Shown: positions 23,633 through 32,874, counted from the stretch's first letter. The stretch: DNA of 42,616 bases from an uncultured Oscillospiraceae bacterium (GCA_944385395.1 CALWXA010000056.1:1-42616); one strand, 5' to 3'. Numbers and translations: made by a program. The notes: a model not told the origin generated them from the letters alone.

Positions 23633-25024
23633 TTACTTGGCGGACAGGTACTCGTCGATGGATTTGGCGCCCAGCTTGCCGGCACCCATGGCCAGGATCA
23701 CCGTGGCGGCGCCGGTAACGGCATCGCCGCCGGCATACACGCCCTGACGGCTGGTGAGGCCCTCCTCGTTGACCACGATGCCGCCCTTTTTGTTGATCTC
23801 CAGGCCCTTGGTGGTGGACTTGATGAGCGGATTGGGGCTGGTGCCCAGCGCCATGATGACGCAGTCCACGTCGATGTCGAACTCGCTGCCCTGCACCTCA
23901 ATGGGACGGCGGCGGCCGGAGGCATCCGGCTCACCCAGCTCCATCCGGATGCAGCGGATCTTGTTGACGTTGTCGTTCTCATCGGCAAAGATCTCCACCG
24001 GATTGTTGAGGGTCTTGAAGATGATGCCCTCTTCAATGGCGTGCTCCACCTCTTCGCGGCGGGCAGGAAGCTCCTCCATGCCCCGGCGGTAGACGATATA
24101 GACCTCGGCGCCCAGGCGCTTGGCACAGCGGGCAGCGTCCATGGCCACGTTGCCGCCGCCCACCACGGCCACCTTCTTGGGCCGGATGATGGGGGTGTCG
24201 GAATCGGGCTTGTAGGCCTTCATCAGGTTGATCCGGGTCAGGAACTCGTTGGCGGACAAAACCCCCTTGTAGTTCACACCGGGAATATCCATGAACATGG
24301 GCAGACCGGCGCCGGAGCCGATGAACACAGCCTCAAAGCCCATCTCATCCATCAGCTCGTCCACGGTGATGGTGCGGCCCACCACGGTGTCGGTGACCAC
24401 CTTCACACCGAAATACTCCAGGCGGGAGACCTCCTTCTGGACGATGGCCTTGGGCAGACGGAATTCCGGGATGCCGTAGACCAGCACGCCGCCGGCCAGA
24501 TGCAGCGCCTCGAACACCGTGACATCGTAACCCTTGCGGGCCAGGTCGCCGGCGCAGGTGAGACCGGCAGGGCCGGAACCCACGACCGCCACCCGGTGGC
24601 CGTTCTTCTCAGGCTTGGCAGGTGCGCCGCCCCGGTGGCCCTGGGCGTTGTGATAATCCGCCACGAACCGCTCCAGGCGGCCGATGCCCACCGGCTCACC
24701 CTTGATGCCGCGGATGCACTGGCCCTCACACTGGTTCTCCTGGGGGCAGACACGGCCGCAGATGGCGGGCAGACTGTTGGTGGAGGTGATGACGCCGTAG
24801 GCCTCATCGAACTTGCCCTCCGCCACCTTGCCGATAAACTCCGGAATACGCACGTTGACGGGGCAGCCGTTGACGCATTTGGGATTCTTGCAGTTCAGGC
24901 AGCGCTTGGCCTCATCGATGGCCATTTCCTCCGTGTAGCCCAGTGCCACCTCATCGAAGTTCTTATTGCGGACATCGGGGGCCTGGTTGGGCATGGGATT
25001 CTTCTTCAAACTCATATTCGGCAT
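23633..25024 (-). CDS. nfnB: NADH-dependent ferredoxin:NADP+ oxidoreductase, large subunit (NfnB / GltA-like)
   Basis: A 463-residue flavoprotein related to the glutamate synthase small subunit. The N-terminus carries two Cys-rich [4Fe-4S] motifs, 'CLNCKNPKCVNGCP' and 'CGRVCPQENQCEGQC'. A first FAD/NAD loop is 'VAVVGSGPAGLTCAGDLARKG' with 'VFEALHLAGGVLVYGIPEFRLPK'; a second nucleotide-binding site is 'KVAVVGGGNVAMDAAR'; the FAD C-terminal motif is 'GVYAGGDAVTGAATVILAMGAG'. No glutamate synthase large subunit is nearby. The gene starts 1 base after the nfnA stop, which identifies it as the bifurcating transhydrogenase subunit: it couples NADH and reduced ferredoxin oxidation to NADPH formation. 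Cytosolic. Confidence 0.92.
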   Translation of the reverse strand: MPNMSLKKNPMPNQAPDVRNKNFDEVALGYTEEMAIDEAKRCLNCKNPKCVNGCPVNVRIPEFIGKVAEGKFDEAYGVITSTNSLPAICGRVCPQENQCEGQCIRGIKGEPVGIGRLERFVADYHNAQGHRGGAPAKPEKNGHRVAVVGSGPAGLTCAGDLARKGYDVTVFEALHLAGGVLVYGIPEFRLPKAIVQKEVSRLEYFGVKVVTDTVVGRTITVDELMDEMGFEAVFIGSGAGLPMFMDIPGVNYKGVLSANEFLTRINLMKAYKPDSDTPIIRPKKVAVVGGGNVAMDAARCAKRLGAEVYIVYRRGMEELPARREEVEHAIEEGIIFKTLNNPVEIFADENDNVNKIRCIRMELGEPDASGRRRPIEVQGSEFDIDVDCVIMALGTSPNPLIKSTTKGLEINKKGGIVVNEEGLTSRQGVYAGGDAVTGAATVILAMGAGKLGAKSIDEYLSAK

Positions 25025-25025
25025 C

Positions 25026-25868
25026 TTACTTTACCTCCTGCTTGAACAGATTGCAAGCTTCCTCGTACTTATGGGCCTCAAAATCACGGTACATCTGGTT
25101 GCGCTTGACCGCCAGGTCCCAGTCCACCTTGTGGCCGTCAAAGTCGGGGCCGTCCACGCAGGCAAACTTCATCTCACCGCCCACGCTGAGGCGGCAGCCG
25201 CCGCACATACCGGTGCCGTCGATCATGATGGGGCTCATGGACACGGTGGTGGGGATGCCATAGGGCTCCGTGGTCTTGCTGACGAATTTCATCATCACCA
25301 TGGGGCCGATGGCAAAAATCTCATCATACACATTGCCTGCATCCAGCAGCTCCTGCAGCGCCTGGGTCACCAGACCCTTCTGGCCGTAGGAACCATCGTC
25401 GGTGCAGATCTTCAGCACGCTGGCTGCGGCACGGAACTTGTCCTCCAGGATCACCACGTCCTTGCTCTTGAAGCCTACCACGGCATGGACCTCGGCGCCG
25501 CTGTCATGGAACTTCTTGAGCACGGGATAAGCAATGGCGCAGCCTACGCCGCCGCCTACCACGCAGACCTTCTTTTTGCCCTCGGTCTCAGTGGGCTTGC
25601 CCAGGGGGCCTACAAAGTCCTGCAGATACTCGCCGGCCTGCTTGTGGCTCAGCTTCTCCGTGGTGGCGCCCACGGTCTGCACGATGATGGTCACCGTGCC
25701 CTTCTCCCGGTCATAGTCATGGATGGTGATGGGGATGCGCTCGCCATTCTCGTCCACCCGCAGGATGATGAACTGGCCCGGCTGGGCCTTCTTGGCCACC
25801 ATGGGGGCCTCGATCTCATACAGAATCACCGTGGGTTTCAACGCTTCCTTGTTCACAATACGATACAT
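25026..25868 (-). CDS. nfnA: NADH-dependent ferredoxin:NADP+ oxidoreductase, small subunit (NfnA)
   Basis: A 280-residue ferredoxin-NADP reductase-type subunit related to dihydroorotate dehydrogenase electron-transfer proteins. It has the flavin domain 'AQPGQFIILRVDENGERIPITI', an NAD loop 'KVCVVGGGVGCAIAYPVLK', and a [2Fe-2S] motif 'DGTGMCGGCRLSVGGEMKFACVDG'; the Asp here is a known unusual cluster ligand in NfnA. The start at 25868 is favoured because AGAGGG lies 8 bases upstream; an ATG two codons earlier (25874) is too close to it. It is the first gene of the nfnAB pair. Confidence 0.92.
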   Translation of the reverse strand: MYRIVNKEALKPTVILYEIEAPMVAKKAQPGQFIILRVDENGERIPITIHDYDREKGTVTIIVQTVGATTEKLSHKQAGEYLQDFVGPLGKPTETEGKKKVCVVGGGVGCAIAYPVLKKFHDSGAEVHAVVGFKSKDVVILEDKFRAAASVLKICTDDGSYGQKGLVTQALQELLDAGNVYDEIFAIGPMVMMKFVSKTTEPYGIPTTVSMSPIMIDGTGMCGGCRLSVGGEMKFACVDGPDFDGHKVDWDLAVKRNQMYRDFEAHKYEEACNLFKQEVK

Positions 25869-25941
25869 AAGCATTTCCCTCTTTCTTCATCTTTGCCTTT
25901 TTCCTGCCATCAGGGGGAGGCATTTCTGCCACATTGCTTTT

Positions 25942-25970
25942 ATCATACCATATGGCCGTATCTGCGTCAA
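25942..25970 (-). promoter_or_regulatory. Promoter of nfnAB
   Basis: Minus strand: TTGACG (25965-25970), 17 bases, TATGAT (25942-25947). Confidence 0.75.
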
Positions 25971-25991
25971 TCGGCCCGTGTCTTTTTCCCG

Positions 25992-26021
25992 TTGCGTCCG
26001 GGGCAGGTTCTATATTATACT
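25992..26021 (+). promoter_or_regulatory. Promoter of the trigger-factor-like gene
   Basis: TTGCGT (25992-25997), 18 bases and TATACT (26016-26021), with the ATG at 26055. Confidence 0.55.
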
Positions 26022-26054
26022 ATTGGTACATATCTGAAAAAAGGAGCGCATCCT

Positions 26055-27320
26055 ATGACTCTTATCCAACGTGAGGATCTGGAAAACCGCCGGGTCCGGC
26101 TGACCATCGCCATTGACCGGGAGGCCTGGCAGGCGTCTCTGGGCCGGATGTACCAGCAGAACAAGGCATTTTTCCCTGTGGAGGGCTATGCCCCGGGCGC
26201 TGCGCCCCGTGAGGCGCTGGAAGCTGCTTACGGGCAGGACGTGCTGTATCAGGAGGCAGTGAACGACACCTTCCCTGCCGCTCTGGTGGAAGCCATCCAG
26301 AGCCAGCAGCTGCAGATCGCCGGCACCCCTGCTCTGGAGGTGGGCACCATCGGGCCGGAGGGCTATACCTTCCACGCCACGGTGGAGCTGTACCCGGAGG
26401 TAAAGCTGGGGGCTTACAAGGGGCTCCGGGCACCCCGGGAAAATGTGGAGCTGTCGGACGATGACGTCACTGCCGCTCTGGAGGAATACCGCCGGGCACA
26501 TCTGCGGGAGATTCCCCAGGAGCGTGCCGCCATGGGCGACGAAGTGACCCTGGATTTCGAAGGCTTTGTGGACGGCGTGGCCTTTGCAGGCGGCAAGGGG
26601 GAAAACTATCCTCTGGTGCTGGGCAGCGGCACCTTCATCCCCGGCTTTGAAGAACAGCTGGCCGGTATCTCCGTAGGCCAGCAGCGGGATGTGCATGTCA
26701 CCTTCCCCCAGGCCTATGTGCCGGAGCTGGCCGGCAAGGACGCCGTATTCCAGGTAACTGCCCGCCAGATCCTGCGCCGGGAGCTGCCGGAGCTGGATGA
26801 CGCTTTTGCCGTCAGCCAGGGCTTTGACGATATTGCCCAGCTGCGCCGGCAGGTGATGGCCGACGCTCTGGCAGTCAAGGAAGCCCAAGCTCAGGGGGCC
26901 TACAGCGATGCCCTGATCCAGCAGGTGCTGGCGGGCATGGAGGTGAAGATCCCCGACTCCATGGTGGAAAACCAGCTCCAGGGCATTCTCGGTGAGCTGG
27001 AACGGCAGCTGGCCGCCCAGGGCATGGAGCTGCAGGCATATCTGGAAGCCGCCGGGCTGCAGATGGATGATCTGCGGCAGCACGCCCGGGAAACAGCTCT
27101 GCAGGGCGCACGGTATGAGCTGGCCATGACGGAGATCGCCCGGCTGGAAGGCATCGAGATCACTGATGAGGAGCTGGAGCAGGAGTACCGCCGGATCAGC
27201 GGACAGGCCGGTATGGATCTTACCCAGCTGCGTCAGCAGCTGCCGGAACCCCGGCTGCGGCACGACATGAAGCTGGCCCGGGCCAGAGCGCTGGTGGTGG
27301 AGAGCGCCGCACAGAATTAA
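26055..27320 (+). CDS. Trigger-factor-like chaperone/peptidyl-prolyl isomerase with degenerate ribosome-binding loop
   Basis: A 421-residue homologue of trigger factor in the usual three-part order: N-terminal domain (1-120), FKBP isomerase domain (about 160-240, 'GDEVTLDFEGFVDG' to 'LVLGSGTFIPGFEEQLAGISVG') and a long helical C-terminal domain (245-421). The N-terminal loop that normally reads G-F-R-x-G-x-x-P and docks on ribosomal protein L23 is here 'GYAPGAAP' (44-51), so the basic residues are gone. ATG 26055 follows AAAGGAGCG. It is not next to clpX or clpP, as the housekeeping tig often is. I infer a paralogue used off the ribosome, or a divergent tig if it proves to be the only copy. 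Confidence 0.88.
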   Translation: MTLIQREDLENRRVRLTIAIDREAWQASLGRMYQQNKAFFPVEGYAPGAAPREALEAAYGQDVLYQEAVNDTFPAALVEAIQSQQLQIAGTPALEVGTIGPEGYTFHATVELYPEVKLGAYKGLRAPRENVELSDDDVTAALEEYRRAHLREIPQERAAMGDEVTLDFEGFVDGVAFAGGKGENYPLVLGSGTFIPGFEEQLAGISVGQQRDVHVTFPQAYVPELAGKDAVFQVTARQILRRELPELDDAFAVSQGFDDIAQLRRQVMADALAVKEAQAQGAYSDALIQQVLAGMEVKIPDSMVENQLQGILGELERQLAAQGMELQAYLEAAGLQMDDLRQHARETALQGARYELAMTEIARLEGIEITDEELEQEYRRISGQAGMDLTQLRQQLPEPRLRHDMKLARARALVVESAAQN

Positions 27321-27326
27321 CCAAAC

Positions 27327-27363
27327 AAAAAAGCCCATCATCCCGAGGGATGATGGGCTTTTT
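27327..27363. terminator. Bidirectional intrinsic terminator
   Basis: Stem 27331-27343 with 27348-27360 (AAGCCCATCATCC/GGATGATGGGCTT), 4-base loop, flanked by A and T runs. It serves the trigger-factor-like gene and the minus-strand lipoprotein gene. Confidence 0.92.
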
Positions 27364-27373
27364 ATCGAATCGT

Positions 27374-28975
27374 TCAGTTGCTCTGATGCACCACGCCGGT
27401 GAAATAGTAAAGTCCCGTGCCGCTGCCAAAGAGGCCCGTCAGGCCGCTGCGCAGCAGCCAGGTGGTAGTATGGCAATACACCGGGATCACCTGGCCGTTG
27501 TCCAGCAGCAGGCGTTCTGCGTCCACCAGGTAGGCGTCCCGGGCTTCGGCATTATCCGAATTTCCGATAATCCGCAGCAGCAGGTCATAGGCCGTGCTGT
27601 GGATGTGGCCCACGTTGCTCTGAGAATCGCTGGTCCAGTCGTCCAGGAACGCGGAGGCGTCGTTGATCTTGCTGCTGAGGGTGGTCAGGGCCACGGTAAA
27701 GTCGCTCTTGCTCAGTGTGGTAGCCAGGTCCCCTGCACTCAGAGGCTGCAGCGTCACACTCAGGCCCAGTTCCTGCTCCCAGGCATCCCGGATCTGCTCT
27801 GCCGCTGGGGCCATACCGCTGTCGAAGGTCAGGGTGATACCGGAAGAAGGCAGCGTCTGGCCGGCGATCAGCTCTCTGGCCGCCTGGCAGCAGGCGTCGT
27901 ACAGCTCCGGGTCCACTTCCAGCATGGGACCGGCGGCAGTGCGGTAGTCCGCACCGGCGGTATTGCGGATGCCGTAAGGGATCAGGCCCTCTGCCGGCCA
28001 ATACCGCTGGGCACCCAGCTCCTGGGTAATGGCACTGCGGGGGATCACCAGAGACATGGCCTGGCGCAGCTTTTCACCGATGGTACTGTCGGACATCTGG
28101 TTGACGATCAGCACCGTCACCCGGGCCAGAGGGTCGGCCAGGTAATTTTCGCCCTGCTGGGCGATCATCTCATCGCTGAGGCCCAGGACAAAGTCCACTT
28201 CCCCGGATTCATAGAGCTCCATGGCCGCCTGGGTATCCGGCTGGAACCGGAATTCCAGCACGTCCGGACCCAGGCGCCGGGCATCATAATAATCCTCTGC
28301 CACAGAGGCGGTCAGCACATCGTCCTGCCACTGCTGCACCCGGTAGGGGCCGTTGGTCAGCAGCGTCTGAAGGTTCAGAGACCAGCCCTCCTGGCTGACG
28401 GCATCGGCACGCACCGGCATGGTAGCCGCCGCCGTGCAGATCTCGTCCAGGAAATAGCTGGTGGGCTGGGAGAGCACCACCACAAAAGTATTCTCATTGG
28501 GAGCCGATACCTGCAGCTTGGACACATCACCGGTGCTGCGCACCTGGTCATAACCCGCCACCATGCTCAGAAGCTGGGCATTGGGCGAACCGGTAGCCGG
28601 ATCGGCCAGGCGCTGCCAGGCATAGACGAAATCTGCCGCCGTTACCGCCTGACCGTCGGACCAGGGGAGGCCGCTGCGCAGGGTGAATGTATAAATCTGC
28701 TGGCCGTTGCTGTCCGTCTCCACCTGATGGCTCCGGGCAGCGCCGTTGGTGGTTTTATAGCCGCCGCTGCCATCGCTGGTGCGCTTCATCAGGTTTTCAA
28801 AGAGATGGCTCACCACTATCTGTTCCGTCTGGGTGGTGACCATGGCCGGGTCCAGGGTAGACGGGACTTCCGGCAGGCAGGTCCGCAGGGTATAGGTATC
28901 CTCTCCGCCGCAGGCAGGCAGCAACAGCAGCATGCACAGCGCCAGCAGCAGAGCCAATGCTTTGTGTCGATTCAT
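27374..28975 (-). CDS. Oligopeptide/solute-binding lipoprotein (SBP family 5), orphan
   Basis: A 533-residue extracytoplasmic binding protein like OppA. The signal peptide ends in the lipobox LLPAC with Cys22. Family landmarks: 'TLDPAMVTTQTEQIVVSHLFENLM', 'YTFTLRSGLPWSDGQAVTAADFVYAWQRLADP', 'NGPYRVQQW' and 'AMSLVIPRSAI'. No permease or ATPase gene is adjacent. The gene starts 22 bases after the DEAD-box helicase stop with AAAAAAGGAG before the ATG, so both are probably on one transcript, an unusual pairing. It may serve a permease encoded elsewhere. Confidence 0.9.
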   Translation of the reverse strand: MNRHKALALLLALCMLLLLPACGGEDTYTLRTCLPEVPSTLDPAMVTTQTEQIVVSHLFENLMKRTSDGSGGYKTTNGAARSHQVETDSNGQQIYTFTLRSGLPWSDGQAVTAADFVYAWQRLADPATGSPNAQLLSMVAGYDQVRSTGDVSKLQVSAPNENTFVVVLSQPTSYFLDEICTAAATMPVRADAVSQEGWSLNLQTLLTNGPYRVQQWQDDVLTASVAEDYYDARRLGPDVLEFRFQPDTQAAMELYESGEVDFVLGLSDEMIAQQGENYLADPLARVTVLIVNQMSDSTIGEKLRQAMSLVIPRSAITQELGAQRYWPAEGLIPYGIRNTAGADYRTAAGPMLEVDPELYDACCQAARELIAGQTLPSSGITLTFDSGMAPAAEQIRDAWEQELGLSVTLQPLSAGDLATTLSKSDFTVALTTLSSKINDASAFLDDWTSDSQSNVGHIHSTAYDLLLRIIGNSDNAEARDAYLVDAERLLLDNGQVIPVYCHTTTWLLRSGLTGLFGSGTGLYYFTGVVHQSN

Positions 28976-28997
28976 GGATGGCTCCTTTTTTCCGTTT

Positions 28998-30161
28998 TTA
29001 CTTGGCCGGATCGGGAATCACATGACCCGCCTCGTCCACATGGGCCGGCAGGATCTGGCTGCGGGTATTCCGGGCGATATCGTCCAGCCGCATCCGGGAG
29101 GGGAAATCCGACAGCAGGTTATACGCCACGCCGTGGCGCTTGGCACGGCCGGTACGGCCGATGCGGTGGATATAATACTCGTTCTCCTCCGGCATCTCGA
29201 AGTTGAACACGGCGTCTACGTCGTCTACGTCGATGCCCCGGCTGGCCACATCCGTGGCCACAAACACATGGAGCTCACCGGCACGGAATTTGGCCATGAC
29301 CGCCTCCCGCTTCTTCTGGGGGATATCGCCGTGGATGCACTGGGCATCGATGCCCCGCAGCTGCAGGAACTTGGTGAGCCGCTCGGTGGAGCCCTTGGTG
29401 TTGCAGAAGGCCATCACACGCTCCAGGCCCTCGCCGGCGATGATCCTGGCCACGGTGTCCACCTTCTTGTCGGCGTCCACTTCGATGCGGTACTGAAGGA
29501 TATCGGGCTTATTCTCCTTGGTGGCCTGGACGGTGATCTCCTCCGGGTCACGCTGGTATACCCAGGAGATATCCATTACCTCACGGGAGATGGTGGCGGA
29601 GAACATGCCCAGGTTCCGGCGGTGGGGGATCTTGTCCAAAATGCGGGTGACGTCATGGATGAAGCCCATGTCCAGCATCCGGTCGGCTTCGTCCAGCACC
29701 ACCGTCTGTACCTCCCCCAGCGTCACGGTGCGGCGCTTCATATGGTCGCTGAGACGGCCGGGAGTAGCCACCACCACCTGGGGGCGGCGCTTGAGGGCCT
29801 CGATCTGCTTGCCGATGGGCTGGCCGCCGTACAGGCATACCAGCCGCACGCCCTCGTGGTACACGGCAATCTCACGCATTTCCTCGGTGATCTGCATGGC
29901 CAGCTCACGGGTGGGGGCCAGGATCACCGCCTGCACCGCCTCTTTGGCGGGATCGATCTTTTCAATAATGGGGATGCCGAAGGCCATGGTCTTGCCGGTG
30001 CCGGTGGGGGCCTTGGCGATGACATCCTTCCACGCCATCATAGGCGGGATGCAGCCTGCCTGAACGGGAGTGCTGATTTCATAGCCTTTTCTGGCGATAG
30101 CACGCATGGTGGCCTGGGACAGCCCGAAGCTGTCAAACCGAGCGCCCTGGGTGAATTCCAT
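28998..30161 (-). CDS. DEAD-box ATP-dependent RNA helicase
   Basis: A 387-residue helicase core with all standard motifs: Q motif ('FDSFGLSQATMRAIARKGYEISTPVQ'), I 'APTGTGKT', Ia 'PTRELAMQ', Ib 'TPGRL', II 'LDEADRML', III 'FSATISREV', IV/V 'VATDVASRGID', VI 'HRIGRTGRA'. It stops soon after motif VI, so it lacks the basic or RNA-binding tail of CshA, DeaD or DbpA. The role is remodelling of RNA, for example in ribosome assembly or mRNA decay. It is transcribed from its own promoter together with the downstream lipoprotein gene. Confidence 0.95.
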   Translation of the reverse strand: MEFTQGARFDSFGLSQATMRAIARKGYEISTPVQAGCIPPMMAWKDVIAKAPTGTGKTMAFGIPIIEKIDPAKEAVQAVILAPTRELAMQITEEMREIAVYHEGVRLVCLYGGQPIGKQIEALKRRPQVVVATPGRLSDHMKRRTVTLGEVQTVVLDEADRMLDMGFIHDVTRILDKIPHRRNLGMFSATISREVMDISWVYQRDPEEITVQATKENKPDILQYRIEVDADKKVDTVARIIAGEGLERVMAFCNTKGSTERLTKFLQLRGIDAQCIHGDIPQKKREAVMAKFRAGELHVFVATDVASRGIDVDDVDAVFNFEMPEENEYYIHRIGRTGRAKRHGVAYNLLSDFPSRMRLDDIARNTRSQILPAHVDEAGHVIPDPAK

Positions 30162-30201
30162 ATCGTATATCCTCGTTTTTCTCTATTTTCAGTCACTCTT
30201 T

Positions 30202-30230
30202 ATTATAACACGGCTGTCAATATGAGCCAA
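30202..30230 (-). promoter_or_regulatory. Promoter of the helicase gene
   Basis: Minus strand: TTGGCT (30225-30230), 17 bases, TATAAT (30202-30207). Confidence 0.7.
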
Positions 30231-30291
30231 GAGCCTGTCCCAAAACAGACTGCACTTGAAAAGATGCATAAAAACTTGGCAGGAAAAGTGT

Positions 30292-30416
30292 GAAAGGGGC
30301 GGCCATGAGCCCCTTTCGCATCCAATCACCCGCCCGCAGGCGGCGCAAAATGCCCAACTCCGGAGCGGGAGTTGGGCATTTTGCCAGGGGATACTGCATT
30401 TTGCAGCATCCCCTGG
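30292..30416 (-). terminator. Three successive hairpins after glgP
   Basis: In transcription order on the minus strand: stem 30384-30392/30408-30416 with an inner CTGCA/TGCAG pairing; then a perfect 15-bp stem 30347-30361/30368-30382 followed by TTTTGCG; then stem 30292-30300/30309-30317. The middle one is the likely intrinsic terminator of the glg genes. No gene is supported in 30162-30425. Confidence 0.7.
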
Positions 30417-30425
30417 GTGTTGTTT

Positions 30426-32849
30426 TTATTTGCGATAGGGCACGTGCCAGATGGTATCGGCGTACTCGGCAATGGAGCGGTCGGCGGCAAAAATGCCGGA
30501 GCGTGCAATGTTGCAAAGGCTCATGCGGTTCCACTGAGTACGGTCATGATAGGTCTGGGTCATGCGCTGCTCGGCCGTAGCATAGGAGGCCAGATCCGCC
30601 AGCAGCAGGTACTGGTCTGCCGGGCAGTTCACACCGAACAGCAGACGCTGGTACAGATCCTCGTAGGAAACGCCGTCCCGGAAGCCAACCTTCAGCTGGT
30701 CCACCACCCGGCGCAGGATGGGATCCCGGCGATAGACCAGGGTGGGATCATAGGACTCGGACAGCCGGGCCGCTTCCGCAGCGGTGAGGCCAAAGAGGAA
30801 GATGTTCTCATCTCCCAGCACCTCGTGCATCTCCACGTTGGCGCCGTCCAGGGTACCCACCGTCAGCGCACCGTTCATCATGAACTTCATGTTGCCGGTA
30901 CCGCTGGCTTCCTTGCCGGCGGTGGAGATCTGCTGGCTCACCTCACTGGCGGGCATCAGAGCCTCGGCCATGGAGACACGGTAGTTCTCCAGGAACACCA
31001 CCTGCAGCTTATCCCTGCAGATGGGGTCGGCGTTGATCTGGTCGGCCAGGGAGTTGATGAGGTGGATGATCCGCTTGGCCACCGCATAGCCGGGTGCGGC
31101 CTTGGCGCCGAAGAGGAAGGTATGGGGCGTCATCTCCATCTGGGGACGATCCTGCAGCTGCTGGTAGAGGTAGATGATATGCAGCACGTTCAGAAGCTGC
31201 CGCTTATACTCATGCAGACGCTTCACCTGGACGTCGAAGATGCCGTCGGTGTTCAGCACCACGCCCTGCTGCCGCTTGGCAAAGGCGGCGAAGGACACCT
31301 TGTTGGCCTTCTTGATCTCCTCCAGACGCTGCAGCACGGCGGCGTCATCGGCATAGGCCTCCAGTTCCCGGAGCTTCAGGGGTGCGGTGAGGTATTCATC
31401 GCCGCCGGTGAGCTCACGGATGAGGGCGTCCAGACCGGGGTTGATCTGAGAGAGCCAGCGGCGATGGTCGATGCCGTTGGTGACGTTCTTGAACTGGTCC
31501 GGCCGCATCTGGCAGGCATCGTGGAACACGTCCTTGCGCAGGATCTCAGAATGCAGAGCGGATACGCCGTTGACGCTGCTGCAGCCGGCGATGCACAGAT
31601 TGGCCATGCGCACCGTGCCGCCCCAGATGATGGCCATTTTCTCCACCTTCTGGTTGTCGCCGTGGTAATACTCCTCCACCCGGCGCTGCCAGCGGTGGGC
31701 GATCTCCTTGATGATCTGCCACACGCGGGGCAGCAGGGATTCCATCAGGCTCTGGGGCCAGCACTCCAGGGCTTCGGCCAGCACCGTATGGTTGGTATAG
31801 TTCATGGTATGCGTGGTGATGTGCCAGGCCTCATCCCAGTCCAGTCCGGCGTCGTCCACCAGGATCCGCATCAGCTCCGGGATGGCCAGAGCCGGATGGG
31901 TGTCGTTGATCTGCACCACGTTCTTCTCATGGAAGTTCTTCAGCGTGCCGTACTGCTGGATGTGCTGGCGGGTGATGGACTGGATGGTGGCGGAAACGAA
32001 GAAGTACTGCTGCTTCAGGCGCAGGGACTTGCCTTCATAGTGATTGTCCTCGGGATAGAGCACCATGGAAATGGCATCGGCCATGGCCTGCTCCTCACCG
32101 GCCTGAAGGTACCGGCCCTGCCGGAACAGCTGCATATCGATGGGCACCGGAGCCTTGGCGTCCCACAGCCGCAGGGTATTGACATGATCCGTGCCGTAGC
32201 CCGCCACCTCCATATCGCAGGGGATGGCCACCACACGGGTATAGTCCTCATGGACCACCATCAGGTGTCCGTTGTCCCAGCGGCTGCGGACCTTGCCGCC
32301 GAAGTGGACCTCCTCCGCCTCCTGGGGCTTGGGCAGCAGCCAGGCGTCGCCCAGGCCTTTCCAGTCGTCGGGCAGCTCCACCTGCTGGCCTTCCACGATC
32401 TTCTGCTTGAAGATGCCCAGCTCATAGCAGATGGAATAGCCCGTGGCGGGGATATCCAGGGTGGTCATGCTGTCCAGATAGCAGGCGGCCAGACGGCCCA
32501 GACCGCCATTGCCCAGACCTGCATCCGGCTCCATATCAAAAATATCAGCTGCCTTGAAGCCCAGCTCCTCGATGGCCTCCTGCAGAGGCTGGATGAGGCC
32601 CAGGTTATAGGCATTCTTCATCAGGCTCCGGCCCATGAGAAATTCCATGGACAGATAGTGCACCTTGCGCTTTTCATCGCTGTCGGTTTCCGAGCGGGTC
32701 TGTACCCCACGCTCGGCCAGGATGTCACGCAGCACCATGGCGCAGGCCTTCATCATCTCACCGTCGCTGGCCTGCTGTTCCGTGCAGCCGTAGTTCAGCC
32801 GCAGCTTCTGGACGATGGCTTCTTTCAATGCTTGCTTCTGATCGGTCAT
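30426..32849 (-). CDS. glgP: Glycogen phosphorylase
   Basis: Releases glucose-1-phosphate from glycogen or other alpha-1,4-glucans; 807 residues, GT35 family. The ATG at 32849 follows GGAGGAACC; a longer open frame upstream runs into glgA and is rejected. Landmarks: 'VHYLSMEFLMGRSL', 'DAGLGNGGLGRLAACYLDS', 'GYSICYELGIFKQKI', 'HTMNYTNHTVLAEALE', 'RLHEYKRQLLN' and the PLP-lysine block 'KEASGTGNMKFMMNGALTVGTLDGAN'. It is the last gene of the glg cluster, 25 bases after glgA, placing breakdown and synthesis genes together. Confidence 0.97.
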   Translation of the reverse strand: MTDQKQALKEAIVQKLRLNYGCTEQQASDGEMMKACAMVLRDILAERGVQTRSETDSDEKRKVHYLSMEFLMGRSLMKNAYNLGLIQPLQEAIEELGFKAADIFDMEPDAGLGNGGLGRLAACYLDSMTTLDIPATGYSICYELGIFKQKIVEGQQVELPDDWKGLGDAWLLPKPQEAEEVHFGGKVRSRWDNGHLMVVHEDYTRVVAIPCDMEVAGYGTDHVNTLRLWDAKAPVPIDMQLFRQGRYLQAGEEQAMADAISMVLYPEDNHYEGKSLRLKQQYFFVSATIQSITRQHIQQYGTLKNFHEKNVVQINDTHPALAIPELMRILVDDAGLDWDEAWHITTHTMNYTNHTVLAEALECWPQSLMESLLPRVWQIIKEIAHRWQRRVEEYYHGDNQKVEKMAIIWGGTVRMANLCIAGCSSVNGVSALHSEILRKDVFHDACQMRPDQFKNVTNGIDHRRWLSQINPGLDALIRELTGGDEYLTAPLKLRELEAYADDAAVLQRLEEIKKANKVSFAAFAKRQQGVVLNTDGIFDVQVKRLHEYKRQLLNVLHIIYLYQQLQDRPQMEMTPHTFLFGAKAAPGYAVAKRIIHLINSLADQINADPICRDKLQVVFLENYRVSMAEALMPASEVSQQISTAGKEASGTGNMKFMMNGALTVGTLDGANVEMHEVLGDENIFLFGLTAAEAARLSESYDPTLVYRRDPILRRVVDQLKVGFRDGVSYEDLYQRLLFGVNCPADQYLLLADLASYATAEQRMTQTYHDRTQWNRMSLCNIARSGIFAADRSIAEYADTIWHVPYRK

Positions 32850-32874
32850 AGGTTCCTCCGTGTTTCCGTGGGGA

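Noticed and set aside
23633-25024. Glutamate synthase small subunit (gltD) as the function
   Set aside because: No large subunit gene is nearby and the gene is coupled to nfnA, which identifies the bifurcating transhydrogenase instead.
30256-30580. Several short open frames between the helicase and glgP genes
   Set aside because: They lie over the hairpins and the glgP 3' end; no ribosome site and the composition reflects the inverted repeats.
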